From: CAG-390 sp964384555
GTDB taxonomy: Bacteria > Bacillota > Clostridia > Oscillospirales > CAG-272
Length of the DNA: 64,000 nucleotides
Reading direction: 5' to 3'
Assembly (NCBI GenBank): GCA_964384555.1
Contig: CAYLLA010000001.1
Coordinates: 1 to 64,000 of the forward strand
Shown: positions 52,111 to 61,174 of the stretch, in pieces
Layout of the letters: every line of letters starts with the position of its first letter
How positions within the stretch are numbered: position 1 is the stretch's first letter
Position numbers and translations under genes: made by a program
The notes under the pieces: generated by a model
Seen by the model: the letters and a program-made list of their open reading frames with translations, nothing else
Databases searched by the model: none
What the model was told of the DNA's origin: nothing

Positions 52111-53441
52111 TGCAAAGAGGACGGAAAATGTCATACTATTTAGAGCATCTTTTGCTTATGACTAATTCCAACAAAGTCAGAGTAGCGCTAACGTCTATAG
52201 GTATCTTTATTGCGGTTTTTTTGTTTTCGAGTGGGAATATTATCGCGAATTCATACTACAATAGCCGCTTTGTTGCAATTGATGATATGATCGACACCTC
52301 CATGGTCGTATCGAATAACAGTTGCGAGCGGGCAATTACAGAGTATGCTGAGAAATCATTGATGGGAGTGGCGATAAGGGATGCGTCAATCGTTGAGTAT
52401 AAATCCATTTATTCAGCATTGATCTCCGCAGATCAATATATTAATGTAATGGCCAAGCTACATGGTGTATCTGCTACGGATAGGATGCTGCCTGTAACCG
52501 GAGATGATGGTAGCTTGATCCCGGTGAAAATTGATTTATTGGAGGGCAGGTTGTTTGTATCACAGGATCTTGTTGATAAAAGCCGCGTGGTTGTAATAGA
52601 CGAGTTAACGGCTAATATAATTTCGCCGGGTGAGAGCTGCGTGGGGAAAACCATTACAGTGGGAGTGTCTATCAGCGGCGCATCGATCGGTGGTATGGAT
52701 GCTATGCAGCAAGTGGTAACGATGAAAGTCGTGGGTATTATAAAAAATACAAATCAGGCGGAAGCTAATAGAATCAAAGCTCTTAAAGAAAAACAAAGCG
52801 GTGAAAATAATATTTTTTTGAACACTTCAATATATTGCCCAATCAGTACGTTGATCGATCTATTTCCGAACAGTACCAAACAGACAAATACACTTTATTA
52901 TTTCGATGAGCCGACCGTGTTTGACGATTTTTACTCTTTTGTGGAAGGTGTTCGGCTTTCTTGCGAACGTTCCGGTGAGTTAATAAATGTTACAACAAAG
53001 AGAATACTGTTGGATAAGATCGAGAAGGATCATTCTTACACCAAACTGGTATTAAATCTTATAACAGCTGTTCTGTGTGTCATATCGGCGATAAGCATTA
53101 TGGGTGTTGTATTCTTTTCCATCAAGGAGCGTATTCCGGAGATAGGTATAAGGCGTGCATTTGGTGCCAGTAAAACGGATATTGCGTTTCAACTTATGCT
53201 TGAAATGATAACGATCGCGTTTGTAGCATCAGTTGCGGCGGTGATTGTAAGTTTTTATCTCTGCAAGATTGCGGAAGTATTTATGATCTCTAATTTCTTT
53301 GTATCTTTTAAAATCAGCGCAGGAGCAGCTCAGTTGATCCTGCCTGTGCTGGTTGGTATTGCGGAAGCAATAGTTTGCAGTATTGTACCAGGGCTGTATG
53401 CTGCTAATATCAAGGTCACGGATGCATTGAAGTTTGAGTGA
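52110..53441 (+). CDS. ABC transporter permease (MacB/YknZ-like, FtsX domain)
   Basis: A 443-residue permease with the MacB layout. One N-terminal helix (SIGIFIAVFLFSSGNIIA, about 26-43) leads to a large extracellular domain of about 250 residues, followed by three C-terminal helices with the FtsX signature (ERIPEIGIRRAFGASKTDI). It pairs with the ATPase and adaptor just upstream. The start could also be GTG at 52107 or ATG at 52128; the latter has its own AGAGGA site. The likely role is export of, or protection from, an exported peptide or protein. Confidence 0.9.
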   Translation: MQRGRKMSYYLEHLLLMTNSNKVRVALTSIGIFIAVFLFSSGNIIANSYYNSRFVAIDDMIDTSMVVSNNSCERAITEYAEKSLMGVAIRDASIVEYKSIYSALISADQYINVMAKLHGVSATDRMLPVTGDDGSLIPVKIDLLEGRLFVSQDLVDKSRVVVIDELTANIISPGESCVGKTITVGVSISGASIGGMDAMQQVVTMKVVGIIKNTNQAEANRIKALKEKQSGENNIFLNTSIYCPISTLIDLFPNSTKQTNTLYYFDEPTVFDDFYSFVEGVRLSCERSGELINVTTKRILLDKIEKDHSYTKLVLNLITAVLCVISAISIMGVVFFSIKERIPEIGIRRAFGASKTDIAFQLMLEMITIAFVASVAAVIVSFYLCKIAEVFMISNFFVSFKISAGAAQLILPVLVGIAEAIVCSIVPGLYAANIKVTDALKFE

Positions 53442-53473
53442 TCCGCCTCACATTTTTACATAGTTGTGTCACC

Positions 53474-53505
53474 AAGGCTATTGCTCGCGCGATAGCCTTT
53501 TTTAT
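53474..53505 (+). terminator. Terminator of the AT-rich cassette
   Basis: AAGGCTAT(TG) pairs with (CG)ATAGCCTT around a short GC loop, followed by a T run. Confidence 0.85.
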
Positions 53506-53525
53506 ATTTTGGGGGTTCTATGTTC

Positions 53526-53554
53526 TTTACAATCCCGATGTTTTGTGATATACT
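53526..53554 (+). promoter_or_regulatory. Promoter for the second two-component system
   Basis: TTTACA (53526-53531), 17 bp, TATACT (53549-53554), with TGA before the -10. Confidence 0.7.
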
Positions 53555-53589
53555 AAAAATATCAAAGCTTGCGGAGGCACAAACAACAA

Positions 53590-54261
53590 ATGTACAAGAT
53601 CTTATTGGTAGAGGATGACCCGGGGATAGTTGACCCGCTTACCGACATTTTGCGCGGCGAGGGCTTCGCGGTGACGGTCAGGAGCGGGCAAACGGAGGCT
53701 CTGCGTGCTCTGGAGCAGGGGGCGGTGCCGAATATTGCACTGCTTGATCTTTCGCTGGCGGAGGGCAACGGCTTTTCGCTTTGCAACGAGATAAAAAGCA
53801 GGTATCGCCTGCCGGTCATATTCTTAACGGCATCGGGGGACGAGGACAGTGTTTGCCGCGGTCTTGAGATTGGGGCTGACGATTATATAGCAAAGCCCTT
53901 TCGCGCACGCGAGCTGATACAGCGGATAAAAAATGTACTGCGCCGCAGTGAAGGCTCACGCAATGTGATAGAACTTGGGGATATCTCTGTTGACATCGAT
54001 AAGGGCAGTGTTTGCAAAAGCGGCGCGGAGATAGCACTATCGGCGCTTGAATATCGCATTCTCCTCGTGTTTTTGTCAAACCGTGGTCGCCTGCTCTCCC
54101 GCGCCCGCCTGCTTGACGAGATATGGGATGCCTCCGGCGATTTTGTAAACGATAACACGCTGACGGTCTATATAAAGCGCCTGCGCGAAAAGATCGAGGA
54201 CGATCCGCAGGACCCGCAATTCATAAAAACGATACGCGGTATGGGCTATCGTGTTGACTGA
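53590..54261 (+). CDS. OmpR-family response regulator (BceR/VanR-like)
   Basis: A 223-residue regulator. The receiver has the acidic residues E8-D9-D10, acceptor D53 (IALLDLSL) and the Lys of IAKPFRARELI; the C-terminal winged helix ends in TIRGMGYRVD. The start at 53590 begins the typical MYKILLVEDD; the GGAGG upstream is at long spacing. It is followed by a small-sensor kinase and an ABC transporter, a layout known from bacitracin- and peptide-sensing modules. Confidence 0.92.
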   Translation: MYKILLVEDDPGIVDPLTDILRGEGFAVTVRSGQTEALRALEQGAVPNIALLDLSLAEGNGFSLCNEIKSRYRLPVIFLTASGDEDSVCRGLEIGADDYIAKPFRARELIQRIKNVLRRSEGSRNVIELGDISVDIDKGSVCKSGAEIALSALEYRILLVFLSNRGRLLSRARLLDEIWDASGDFVNDNTLTVYIKRLREKIEDDPQDPQFIKTIRGMGYRVD

Positions 54262-54392
54262 TTTTAAAATGTCCCCACGGGTACATTTTAAAACCGGACC
54301 GACCAAGCGCGGCTCGCTTGGAAAACTTTTAGTCTTTTAGAAAGGTAGTACCATCCTTGCGGTATGAGCCGCAGAGACGGCAGGTGTTTTAT

Positions 54393-55388
54393 ATGCGTGA
54401 CCCGGATCTTTGGCGCAGTGTGGCCGTGCAGGGCGTTCTGCTGGCCGTCAGCACCGCCGCGGGCTTTTTTGTGACCCCCATTGCAGGTGCGATCATGCTC
54501 GCAACCAGCGCGGTGTATATCCTGATCTTTTTGATCTTCACAATACGCCGTAACAATAATATCTCGCGCTTGGCGCAAAGCATAGATAGGATACTGCACG
54601 GTCAGATGGATATCCTGCCCTCCGAAAGCCGTGAGGGAGAGCTGTCGATCCTTAAGAGCGAGGTCACAAAAATGACCGTCCGCTTGCGAGAGCAGGCGGA
54701 TGCACTTAAGCGGGACAAGCTGCGCTTGACAGATGCAATAGCGGATATTTCGCATCAGCTCCGCACACCGCTGACGGCCATGAACCTTACGATCTCGCTC
54801 CTATCCGAGGAGGATATCACCGACGAGCGGCGGATAAAGCTCACCCGCGATCTTTTGCGCACTCTGCGGCGCGTGGATTGGCTGATAGAGGCGTTACTTA
54901 AAATGGCAAAGATAGATGCCGGCACGGCGGAGATCCGCTGTGAGCGCGTGAGTGTAGGCGAGCTTGTGCGGCGCGCGCTTGATCCGTTTCGCATTTCAAT
55001 GGAGCTTCGCGGGCAGGAGGTGCGCGTGGACATTGGGGACGAGGGCTATCTTGGCGACATGGCATGGAGTGTTGAGGCCATCGGAAATATTCTGAAAAAC
55101 TGTATTGAGCATACCCCGGCCGGCGGATATATTGAGATCAGGTCGCAGGAGACCGCGCTCTACACAGAGATAGTCATACGCGACAGCGGCGAGGGATTTG
55201 CCGCGGAGGATATCCCGCACCTGTTTGAGCGGTTTTACAGGGGAAAAAATGCCGATGTCGGCAGTGTCGGTATAGGGCTGGCACTGGCGCGGTCTGTAAT
55301 TACCGCGCAAAACGGAACGGTAAAGGCGCAAAACGCCAAGGGCGGCGGCGCGATGTTTACGGTGAAGTTTTACAAGAGCGTTGTGTGA
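54393..55388 (+). CDS. Intramembrane-sensing histidine kinase
   Basis: A 331-residue kinase with two membrane helices (about 10-30 and 34-51) joined by a very short loop, so there is no extracellular sensor. H121 lies in ISHQLRTPLTA; the ATPase domain has N (NILKNCIEH), DSGEGF and GIGLALA. Such kinases usually sense through a partner ABC transporter, as in Bce-type systems, and an ABC pair follows at once. The start at 54393 follows GGCAGGTG; an in-frame TTG at 54357 is less likely. Confidence 0.88.
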   Translation: MRDPDLWRSVAVQGVLLAVSTAAGFFVTPIAGAIMLATSAVYILIFLIFTIRRNNNISRLAQSIDRILHGQMDILPSESREGELSILKSEVTKMTVRLREQADALKRDKLRLTDAIADISHQLRTPLTAMNLTISLLSEEDITDERRIKLTRDLLRTLRRVDWLIEALLKMAKIDAGTAEIRCERVSVGELVRRALDPFRISMELRGQEVRVDIGDEGYLGDMAWSVEAIGNILKNCIEHTPAGGYIEIRSQETALYTEIVIRDSGEGFAAEDIPHLFERFYRGKNADVGSVGIGLALARSVITAQNGTVKAQNAKGGGAMFTVKFYKSVV

Positions 55389-55460
55389 CAGAGACGGCCG
55401 AGCCGCGAGGCCTGCCCGATACACCCGCAGCACAAGATATCAAATATGATAAAAAAGTCC

Positions 55461-55497
55461 CTCCGGTGACGATTCTCTTATCGATCTGTCACCGGAG
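55461..55497. promoter_or_regulatory. Inverted repeat upstream of the ABC pair, candidate operator
   Basis: CTCCGGTGAC (55461-55470) is a perfect mirror of GTCACCGGAG (55488-55497). It lies where the -35 of the promoter with TATAAT at 55514-55519 should be, and that promoter has no consensus -35. This fits activation by the adjacent regulator. As an alternative it could form a weak terminator for the kinase gene. Confidence 0.6.
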
Positions 55498-55513
55498 TGT
55501 CACTTTATTTTGC

Positions 55514-55519
55514 TATAAT
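55514..55519 (+). promoter_or_regulatory. -10 element for the ABC pair
   Basis: TATAAT without a recognisable -35; the inverted repeat occupies that position, which suggests activator dependence. Confidence 0.55.
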
Positions 55520-55596
55520 TCTAACGTCAGAGGATGAGAGTGCCCCAAACAGACGGCGCCGTGGGCATCACCGAGTCCTGAAGAGAGGAGAAGCAA

Positions 55597-56289
55597 ATGG
55601 AGATACTTAAAGTTGAGCATTTAAAGAAAATATACGGTAAGGGAGATAACGAGGTCAGGGCGGTGGACGATGTTTCGTTTTCAGTCGAGAAAGGCGAGTT
55701 TGTTGCCATTATCGGGCCGTCAGGCTCAGGCAAATCGACCCTGCTTCACATATTGGGCGGCGTGGACCGTCCCACAAGCGGTAAGGTATATATGAACGGG
55801 CAGGATGTCTACGCACAAAACGAGGATCAGCTTGCCATCTTCCGCCGCCGCGAGGTGGGGCTTATATATCAGTTTTACAATCTGATCCCGGTGCTTGATG
55901 TTGTGGAGAATATCACCCTGCCGGTGCTGATGGACGGCAGAAAGATAAATGAGGAGCGCCTTGACGAGCTGTTGCGCATCCTGGGGCTGTCTGGCAGGCG
56001 CAAAAATCTGCCCAATCAGCTGTCGGGCGGCCAACAGCAGCGTGTGTCGATCGGTCGCGCACTCATGAACGCACCCGCTGTGGTCTTGGCGGATGAGCCT
56101 ACCGGCAACCTTGATTCGCAAAACAGCCGCGATATTTTGGAGCTTTTGCGGCTTTCAAATCAAAAATACGACCAGACGCTTATCATCATAACGCATGATG
56201 AGGATATTGCCCTGCGCGCCGACCGCGTGATAGCAATAGAGGATGGCAGGATAGTGCGCGACGAGCGCATAAGGGAGCGCGGACAATGA
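55597..56289 (+). CDS. ABC transporter ATP-binding protein (partner of the large FtsX permease)
   Basis: A 230-residue MacB/BceA-group ATPase with Walker A GPSGSGKST (about 40-48), signature LSGGQQQR, Walker B VLADEPTGNLD and the switch His in IITHDED. The ATG follows GAGAGGAGA. Its stop overlaps the permease start by 4 bp. The upstream dyad and kinase indicate induction by an envelope-active compound. Confidence 0.94.
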   Translation: MEILKVEHLKKIYGKGDNEVRAVDDVSFSVEKGEFVAIIGPSGSGKSTLLHILGGVDRPTSGKVYMNGQDVYAQNEDQLAIFRRREVGLIYQFYNLIPVLDVVENITLPVLMDGRKINEERLDELLRILGLSGRRKNLPNQLSGGQQQRVSIGRALMNAPAVVLADEPTGNLDSQNSRDILELLRLSNQKYDQTLIIITHDEDIALRADRVIAIEDGRIVRDERIRERGQ

Positions 56290-59183
56290 ACATTTTTCAA
56301 AAATTCACATTGCGCGCGCTCAAAAAGAACCGCGTGCGCACGCTGGTGACCATCATAGGGATAATAATCTCCATGGCCATGTTTACCGCCGTTGTTGAAT
56401 CAGTCTACAGCGCCGTACAGTTTCTCATCCGCAACGAGGAGGCCGCATCCGGTGCTTTCCATGGTTATTATAACGATATGACCGCAGGTGAGGCGGAAGT
56501 GCTTGCGGAGCAAAAGGGAATAGACAAAACATCAAAGCTGCGCACCGTTGGGTGGTCCATGATACGCCGCGATGATACCTACAAGCCATATATCCTTATA
56601 TGCGCGGCGGATGAGAATATTGACGAGCTGATATCGGTGCGGATGCTGGACGGCCGCATGCCGCAAAACGAAAACGAGATAGCGCTCCCGGTTCATCTTT
56701 TGAGCGCTTATTCGGATGGGGTAAAGATAGGGGATACGCTGACTCTGTCCGTCGGTCGGCGCGTGAGTGAGGATGGCGATACCCTCGGTGCCAATGACTA
56801 TCTTCTTTACAAGGTCAAGACCGATGATACGCCGAGCAGATCCGACGGATCGAAGGAATCGGATGGATCGAATGGTACGGACGAGTCGGGCAAGATCACG
56901 GATGTCTCTGACTACAGGATCCAGTGGCAGGAATCGATAGTGGATACAAAGGATATCAACTATACAGTTGTCGGCATATTCGAACGGCTTGACCGCACTA
57001 TCGAATATTACGATTCACCCGGGTATACTGCGCTGACATACGATGGCGGCGCGTCGGGCGGAGCGGATACAGATGCCTATGCTGACAGCTATCGTGTCTT
57101 CTTTACGGTGGATGATCCGCGCGGCTTTGATAAATATGTTGCCGCGCATCCGCAAAACTGTGATCTCCGCCGCCATGGTAACCTGCTGAATTATTACGGC
57201 TCATTTGCCAACAGCAGTATATCACAGGTTGCAACAGGCATGGTGACGGTGCTGTTTTTGCTTATCTTTTTCGGTTCCGTCTCGCTGATATACAACTCGT
57301 TTTCAATATCCGTCGGCGAGCGCACACGGCAGTTCGGAATGCTCAAATCCGTTGGCGCAACGGGGCGGCAGATCCGCGGCAGTGTGATATTTGAGGTGCT
57401 CGTGCTGTGCGGTGTGGGCATTCCCCTTGGTATGATAGCCGGATGCGTGGGCATTGGCGTGACATTTTGGTGCCTCAAGGATCAGTTTGGCTTTTTGGCA
57501 AGCTCTGCGACCGCGGCGGACGGTTTGGTTGAGATGCACCTTGCCATAACCCCGGCGGGACTGCTGCTGGCCGCGCTGGTGTGCTTGTTTACCGCTCTCG
57601 TCTCGGCATGGATCCCCGCTCTCCGCGCCATGAAGCTCTCGCCGGTCGAGGCGATACGTCAAAGTGCGGATGTAAAGCTTCGCCGCCGAGATGTGCGCTC
57701 CTCACCCGTCACCAAATTGCTGTTTGGCTTTGAGGGCATGATGGCCGCCAAAAACTTTTCGCGCAACCGCAAAAGATATCGCTCAACGGTCATATCTATC
57801 TTTTTGAGCGTTACGCTGTTCGTCTCGGCATCATCCTTCTGCGCGTATCTTACCGATGCGGCGGGCACGTACAGCACCAATGAGGGGATAGATCTGGGCT
57901 ACAACCACTGGGAGACTGCCGATAGTGTTGATGACACCCCCACCGCCGATGAGATGTACGAAAAGCTTTGCGCCGTGGAGGGCGTGCGGCAGAGTACCAA
58001 ATACAAGTTTTCAATGTTTGATTTTAAGCTCTCACGCGCGGATGCCGACCCACGGCTCATTAAAAACGCAGCGATCTTTAATGCTGAGGAGGTAGGGGAT
58101 GATGCATTCTTTATGTCGGGCTATGTTGTTTTCCTTGATGACGATAGCTTTCGTGAGTTTTGCACCCAAAACAAGCTGAACGCCGATGCGTATTATGACA
58201 GCGAGGCTCCGCAGGCCATCCTTTGCGGTGATCTTAAGGTCAAGAATTATGAAAACGGCGCATCGCACATCTACAAAACGAGCGTTGTAAAGTCTGAATC
58301 ACTGCCGCTTACGGTAAATGTTAAGTCATATCGCACCATCGACGGCTACAGTCTGATCGAGACGCGGGAGGATGACTCCGGCAAGGAGACATATTATTAT
58401 TACGATATTGCATATGTCAAGGAGGTGCAGGAGAGCGGCGAGGGATATGACCGCTCAAAGGCCATAGCCCTCAGCGAGGATGAAGCGATCGTGGATATCC
58501 CGGTGCGCGTTGCGGCGGCGACCGAGGCGCGCCCGATGGTAGCGGATATCGCAGGGGAGATGTGCTTTGTTTACCCGCTTTCAATGCATGATGCGCTGTA
58601 CCGTGATGTCTTTAACATAAACACAATAACCTCACAGCGCACCAGCTTTGCCTTTGCGGTGGATGACTATAAGATTGCCGCCGAGGATATGCGCAGGATA
58701 CTGATATCAAACGGTATAGATGAGGCGTATCTTTATAATTATTCTGCGGAGCTTGAATCCGAGCGCATGCTCGTCAGGGTCATAAATGTGTTTGCGTGGG
58801 GCTTTATAGTGCTTATATCCATGATATCGATGGTCAATATGTTCAACACCATCTCCACCAACATTCTTTTGAGGCGGCGCGAGTTTGCAATGCTGCGCTC
58901 TGTCGGTATGACGAGCCGTGGGCTTAAAAAGATGATGAACTATGAGTGCATCAAATACGGCGCAAAGGGCCTGATCCTTGGACTGCCGACGGCGCTGGCG
59001 ATCACCTTTGTGATATACAATATCAATCAAACGGCATACAGTGCGGAGTTTTATGTTCCGTGGTACAGCATCGTCATAGCTATAGTCAGTGTGTTTTTGG
59101 TGGTGTTTGCCACAATGCTCTATACCATGCGCATGATACGCGATGATAATACCATCGATGCGCTTAAAAACGAGAATCTTTGA
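56286..59183 (+). CDS. Large ABC transporter permease with two FtsX domains
   Basis: A 965-residue permease. It has an N-terminal helix (about 20-40), a first extracellular domain with a Ser/Asp/Gly-rich low-complexity stretch (about 178-203), and the first FtsX block with three helices (about 310-450). After a linker, another helix (about 500-520), a second extracellular domain of about 300 residues and a final FtsX block (about 835-950) follow. It is larger than BceB (about 650 residues). With the upstream kinase and regulator it forms a sensing and detoxifying or export module. Its substrate is unknown. Confidence 0.9.
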   Translation: MNIFQKFTLRALKKNRVRTLVTIIGIIISMAMFTAVVESVYSAVQFLIRNEEAASGAFHGYYNDMTAGEAEVLAEQKGIDKTSKLRTVGWSMIRRDDTYKPYILICAADENIDELISVRMLDGRMPQNENEIALPVHLLSAYSDGVKIGDTLTLSVGRRVSEDGDTLGANDYLLYKVKTDDTPSRSDGSKESDGSNGTDESGKITDVSDYRIQWQESIVDTKDINYTVVGIFERLDRTIEYYDSPGYTALTYDGGASGGADTDAYADSYRVFFTVDDPRGFDKYVAAHPQNCDLRRHGNLLNYYGSFANSSISQVATGMVTVLFLLIFFGSVSLIYNSFSISVGERTRQFGMLKSVGATGRQIRGSVIFEVLVLCGVGIPLGMIAGCVGIGVTFWCLKDQFGFLASSATAADGLVEMHLAITPAGLLLAALVCLFTALVSAWIPALRAMKLSPVEAIRQSADVKLRRRDVRSSPVTKLLFGFEGMMAAKNFSRNRKRYRSTVISIFLSVTLFVSASSFCAYLTDAAGTYSTNEGIDLGYNHWETADSVDDTPTADEMYEKLCAVEGVRQSTKYKFSMFDFKLSRADADPRLIKNAAIFNAEEVGDDAFFMSGYVVFLDDDSFREFCTQNKLNADAYYDSEAPQAILCGDLKVKNYENGASHIYKTSVVKSESLPLTVNVKSYRTIDGYSLIETREDDSGKETYYYYDIAYVKEVQESGEGYDRSKAIALSEDEAIVDIPVRVAAATEARPMVADIAGEMCFVYPLSMHDALYRDVFNINTITSQRTSFAFAVDDYKIAAEDMRRILISNGIDEAYLYNYSAELESERMLVRVINVFAWGFIVLISMISMVNMFNTISTNILLRRREFAMLRSVGMTSRGLKKMMNYECIKYGAKGLILGLPTALAITFVIYNINQTAYSAEFYVPWYSIVIAIVSVFLVVFATMLYTMRMIRDDNTIDALKNENL

Positions 59184-59192
59184 TAAAAAAAC

Positions 59193-59221
59193 TTGACATC
59201 CGCGCGGCATGATGGTATAAT
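59193..59221 (+). promoter_or_regulatory. Promoter for asnA
   Basis: TTGACA (59193-59198), 17 bp, TATAAT (59216-59221); a perfect consensus, about 56 bp before the start codon. Confidence 0.85.
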
Positions 59222-59276
59222 AACTTATATTTTTTATCGCGCAAGCCGCGTAAAGCTTAAAACCGAGGTGATATTC

Positions 59277-60281
59277 ATGCCGCTTATACTCCCCAAGGGG
59301 TAACAGTCAAGTCTTACAGCAAGACAAACGCAGATAGCTATCAAAAAGGTCAAGGACTTTTTCCAGACCGATCTTGCCAATCAGCTCAATCTGCGCCGTG
59401 TCTCCGCTCCCGTGTTCGTTGATTCGTCCACAGGACTTAACGATGATCTGAGCGGTATCGAGCGCCCGGTGTCCTTTGATATGAAAAACTGCGAGGGCAG
59501 GTTTGAGGTCGTTCATTCGCTGGCAAAATGGAAGCGCTATGCGCTTAAAAAATACGGCTTTGCACCCGGTGAGGGGCTTTATACCGATATGAACGCCATT
59601 CGCCGCGATGAGGAGACGGATAACATCCATTCTGTCTTTGTTGATCAGTGGGACTGGGAAAAGGTCATCCTCAGATCCGAACGCACGCGCGAGGTGTTGC
59701 ATTCCACCGTAAGATATATATATGATGCCTTGCGCCAAACAGAGAATTATATTGCCGATGACTATAATTTTATAGGTCACCTCCTGCCGCCCGAGATCAC
59801 CTTTGTGACCACGCGCGAGCTTGAGGCGAGATATCCGGACCTTTCGCCCAAGGAGCGCGAATATCGCGCGGCGCGAGAATACGGCGCAGTGTTTTTGGAG
59901 GGTATAGGCGGTGCGCTGGCATCCGGCCGCCCGCATGACGGCCGCGCTCCCGACTATGATGACTGGGAGCTTAACGGTGATATCATCGTTTACTATCCGG
60001 TGCTTGATATCTCGCTTGAGCTGTCAAGCATGGGCATTCGCGTGGACGAGGATGCCATGCGCCGCCAGTTGGCGGTGGCAGGTTGTCCCGAGCGTGCCTC
60101 ACTGCCGTTCCATCGCGCCCTGCTTGCGGGCGAGCTGCCTTATTCGATAGGCGGCGGCATCGGTCAATCAAGGATATGCATGTTCTTCTTGCGCAAGGCG
60201 CACATCGGCGAGGTTCAGGCTTCCTGCTGGCCGTCTGCCGAGGTCGAGGCATGCGAGCGGGCCGGCATATACCTGCTGTGA
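59277..60281 (+). pseudogene. asnA: Aspartate-ammonia ligase with in-frame TAA at codon 9
   Basis: AsnA makes asparagine from aspartate, ammonia and ATP. The frame begins MPLILPKG at 59277 behind GAGGTG. It then meets TAA (59301-59303) where the family has Tyr, and continues in the same frame (QSSLTARQTQIAI.. KDFF..) through a complete protein to 60281. The expected length, 334 residues, is the usual one. Typical signatures include FVDSSTGLNDDLSG, YTDMNAIRRDEE, SVFVDQWDWEK and GGGIGQSRICM. Internal starts would lose about 45 conserved residues. A single-base nonsense change or a base-call error is likely; readthrough is an untested option. Confidence 0.9.
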
Positions 60282-60348
60282 TCGGGTGGGTCGATTGCGT
60301 TGCTGCCCCAAAAATAAAGATCAAAAAGAATAAAGATCAATAAATAAA

Positions 60349-60394
60349 GATCGGCACCGCACACATTACACTGTGCGGTGCCGATCGACTTTTT
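60349..60394. terminator. Terminator between asnA and the ttcA-like gene
   Basis: A 15-bp perfect stem GATCGGCACCGCACA / TGTGCGGTGCCGATC with a T run on the plus side. It can serve both convergent genes. Confidence 0.88.
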
Positions 60395-60397
60395 GTT

Positions 60398-61174
60398 TTA
60401 TTGGTTTTCGTCTGTATCATCGGAATATATCTTTATCCCGGACATTCTCCGTCCCGTGTCCTTAAAGCCGTCTATCTCGCGGCGCTGTATCGCACCGTAT
60501 ATGCGATATTTCAGCCCGCGGTTCTCGCGGTCGAGCCGTGCCAAAAATTGCTTCATTTCCTCCCGCTCGGTGTTTTTGTCGGCGGGGCAGGTGGAGGTAA
60601 CTATCGGCAGTGCCTCCTTTTTGGCAAAATAGCGAATGTCCTTTTCGGGCATGTATATCATGGGCCTTATCACAGTAACATTTGTGCGGGAAAGATATGT
60701 AACAGGGCTGAAAACGCCTATCCTGCCCTCGTAAAACAGATTGAGCATAAAGGTCTCAACAACATCGTCAAAGTGATGCCCAAGGGCTACTTTGTTGCAC
60801 CCAAGCCTTGCGGCGGCATTGTTCACCGCGCCGCGGCGCATTTTTGCGCAAAGCGAGCAGGGGTTATGCTCGCGCCGATACTCAAACACCACCTGCGCAA
60901 TATCCGATGGTATCAGGTGATACTCCACACCAAGCTCACGGCAATACTCGGCAATGGGAGTAAAATCCATTCCCTCAAAGCCCATGTCTATGCTGATGCC
61001 CAAAAGCTCATAGCGGCGGGGATAAAACCGCCGCATCTCCGCAAGGGCTGTCAGCAGTGTCATCGAGTCCTTGCCGCCGGATATTCCAACGGCTATCCTG
61101 TCGCCGTCCTCTATCATATTATAATCGTCGCATGCGCGGCGAACATAGCTGAGAATTCTTTTTGTGTCGCTCAT
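60398..61174 (-). CDS. TtcA-family tRNA thiolation enzyme
   Basis: A 258-residue PP-loop ATPase of the TtcA/TilS superfamily. SGGKDS (about 31-36) is the ATP-pyrophosphatase motif. The CSLC pair (about 106-109) and the Cys in TSTCPADKN supply the third ligand position of a TtcA-type [4Fe-4S] cluster. TtcA forms 2-thiocytidine at tRNA position 32; related Gram-positive proteins may act on other sites. The ATG overlaps the stop of the HAD gene by 4 bp, so the two are cotranslated. Confidence 0.88.
   Translation of the reverse strand: MSDTKRILSYVRRACDDYNMIEDGDRIAVGISGGKDSMTLLTALAEMRRFYPRRYELLGISIDMGFEGMDFTPIAEYCRELGVEYHLIPSDIAQVVFEYRREHNPCSLCAKMRRGAVNNAAARLGCNKVALGHHFDDVVETFMLNLFYEGRIGVFSPVTYLSRTNVTVIRPMIYMPEKDIRYFAKKEALPIVTSTCPADKNTEREEMKQFLARLDRENRGLKYRIYGAIQRREIDGFKDTGRRMSGIKIYSDDTDENQ

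Noticed and set aside
59412..60281. Internal GTG start for a shortened AsnA
   Set aside because: It would remove about 45 conserved N-terminal residues, and the upstream sequence still encodes the family's N-terminus in the same frame.
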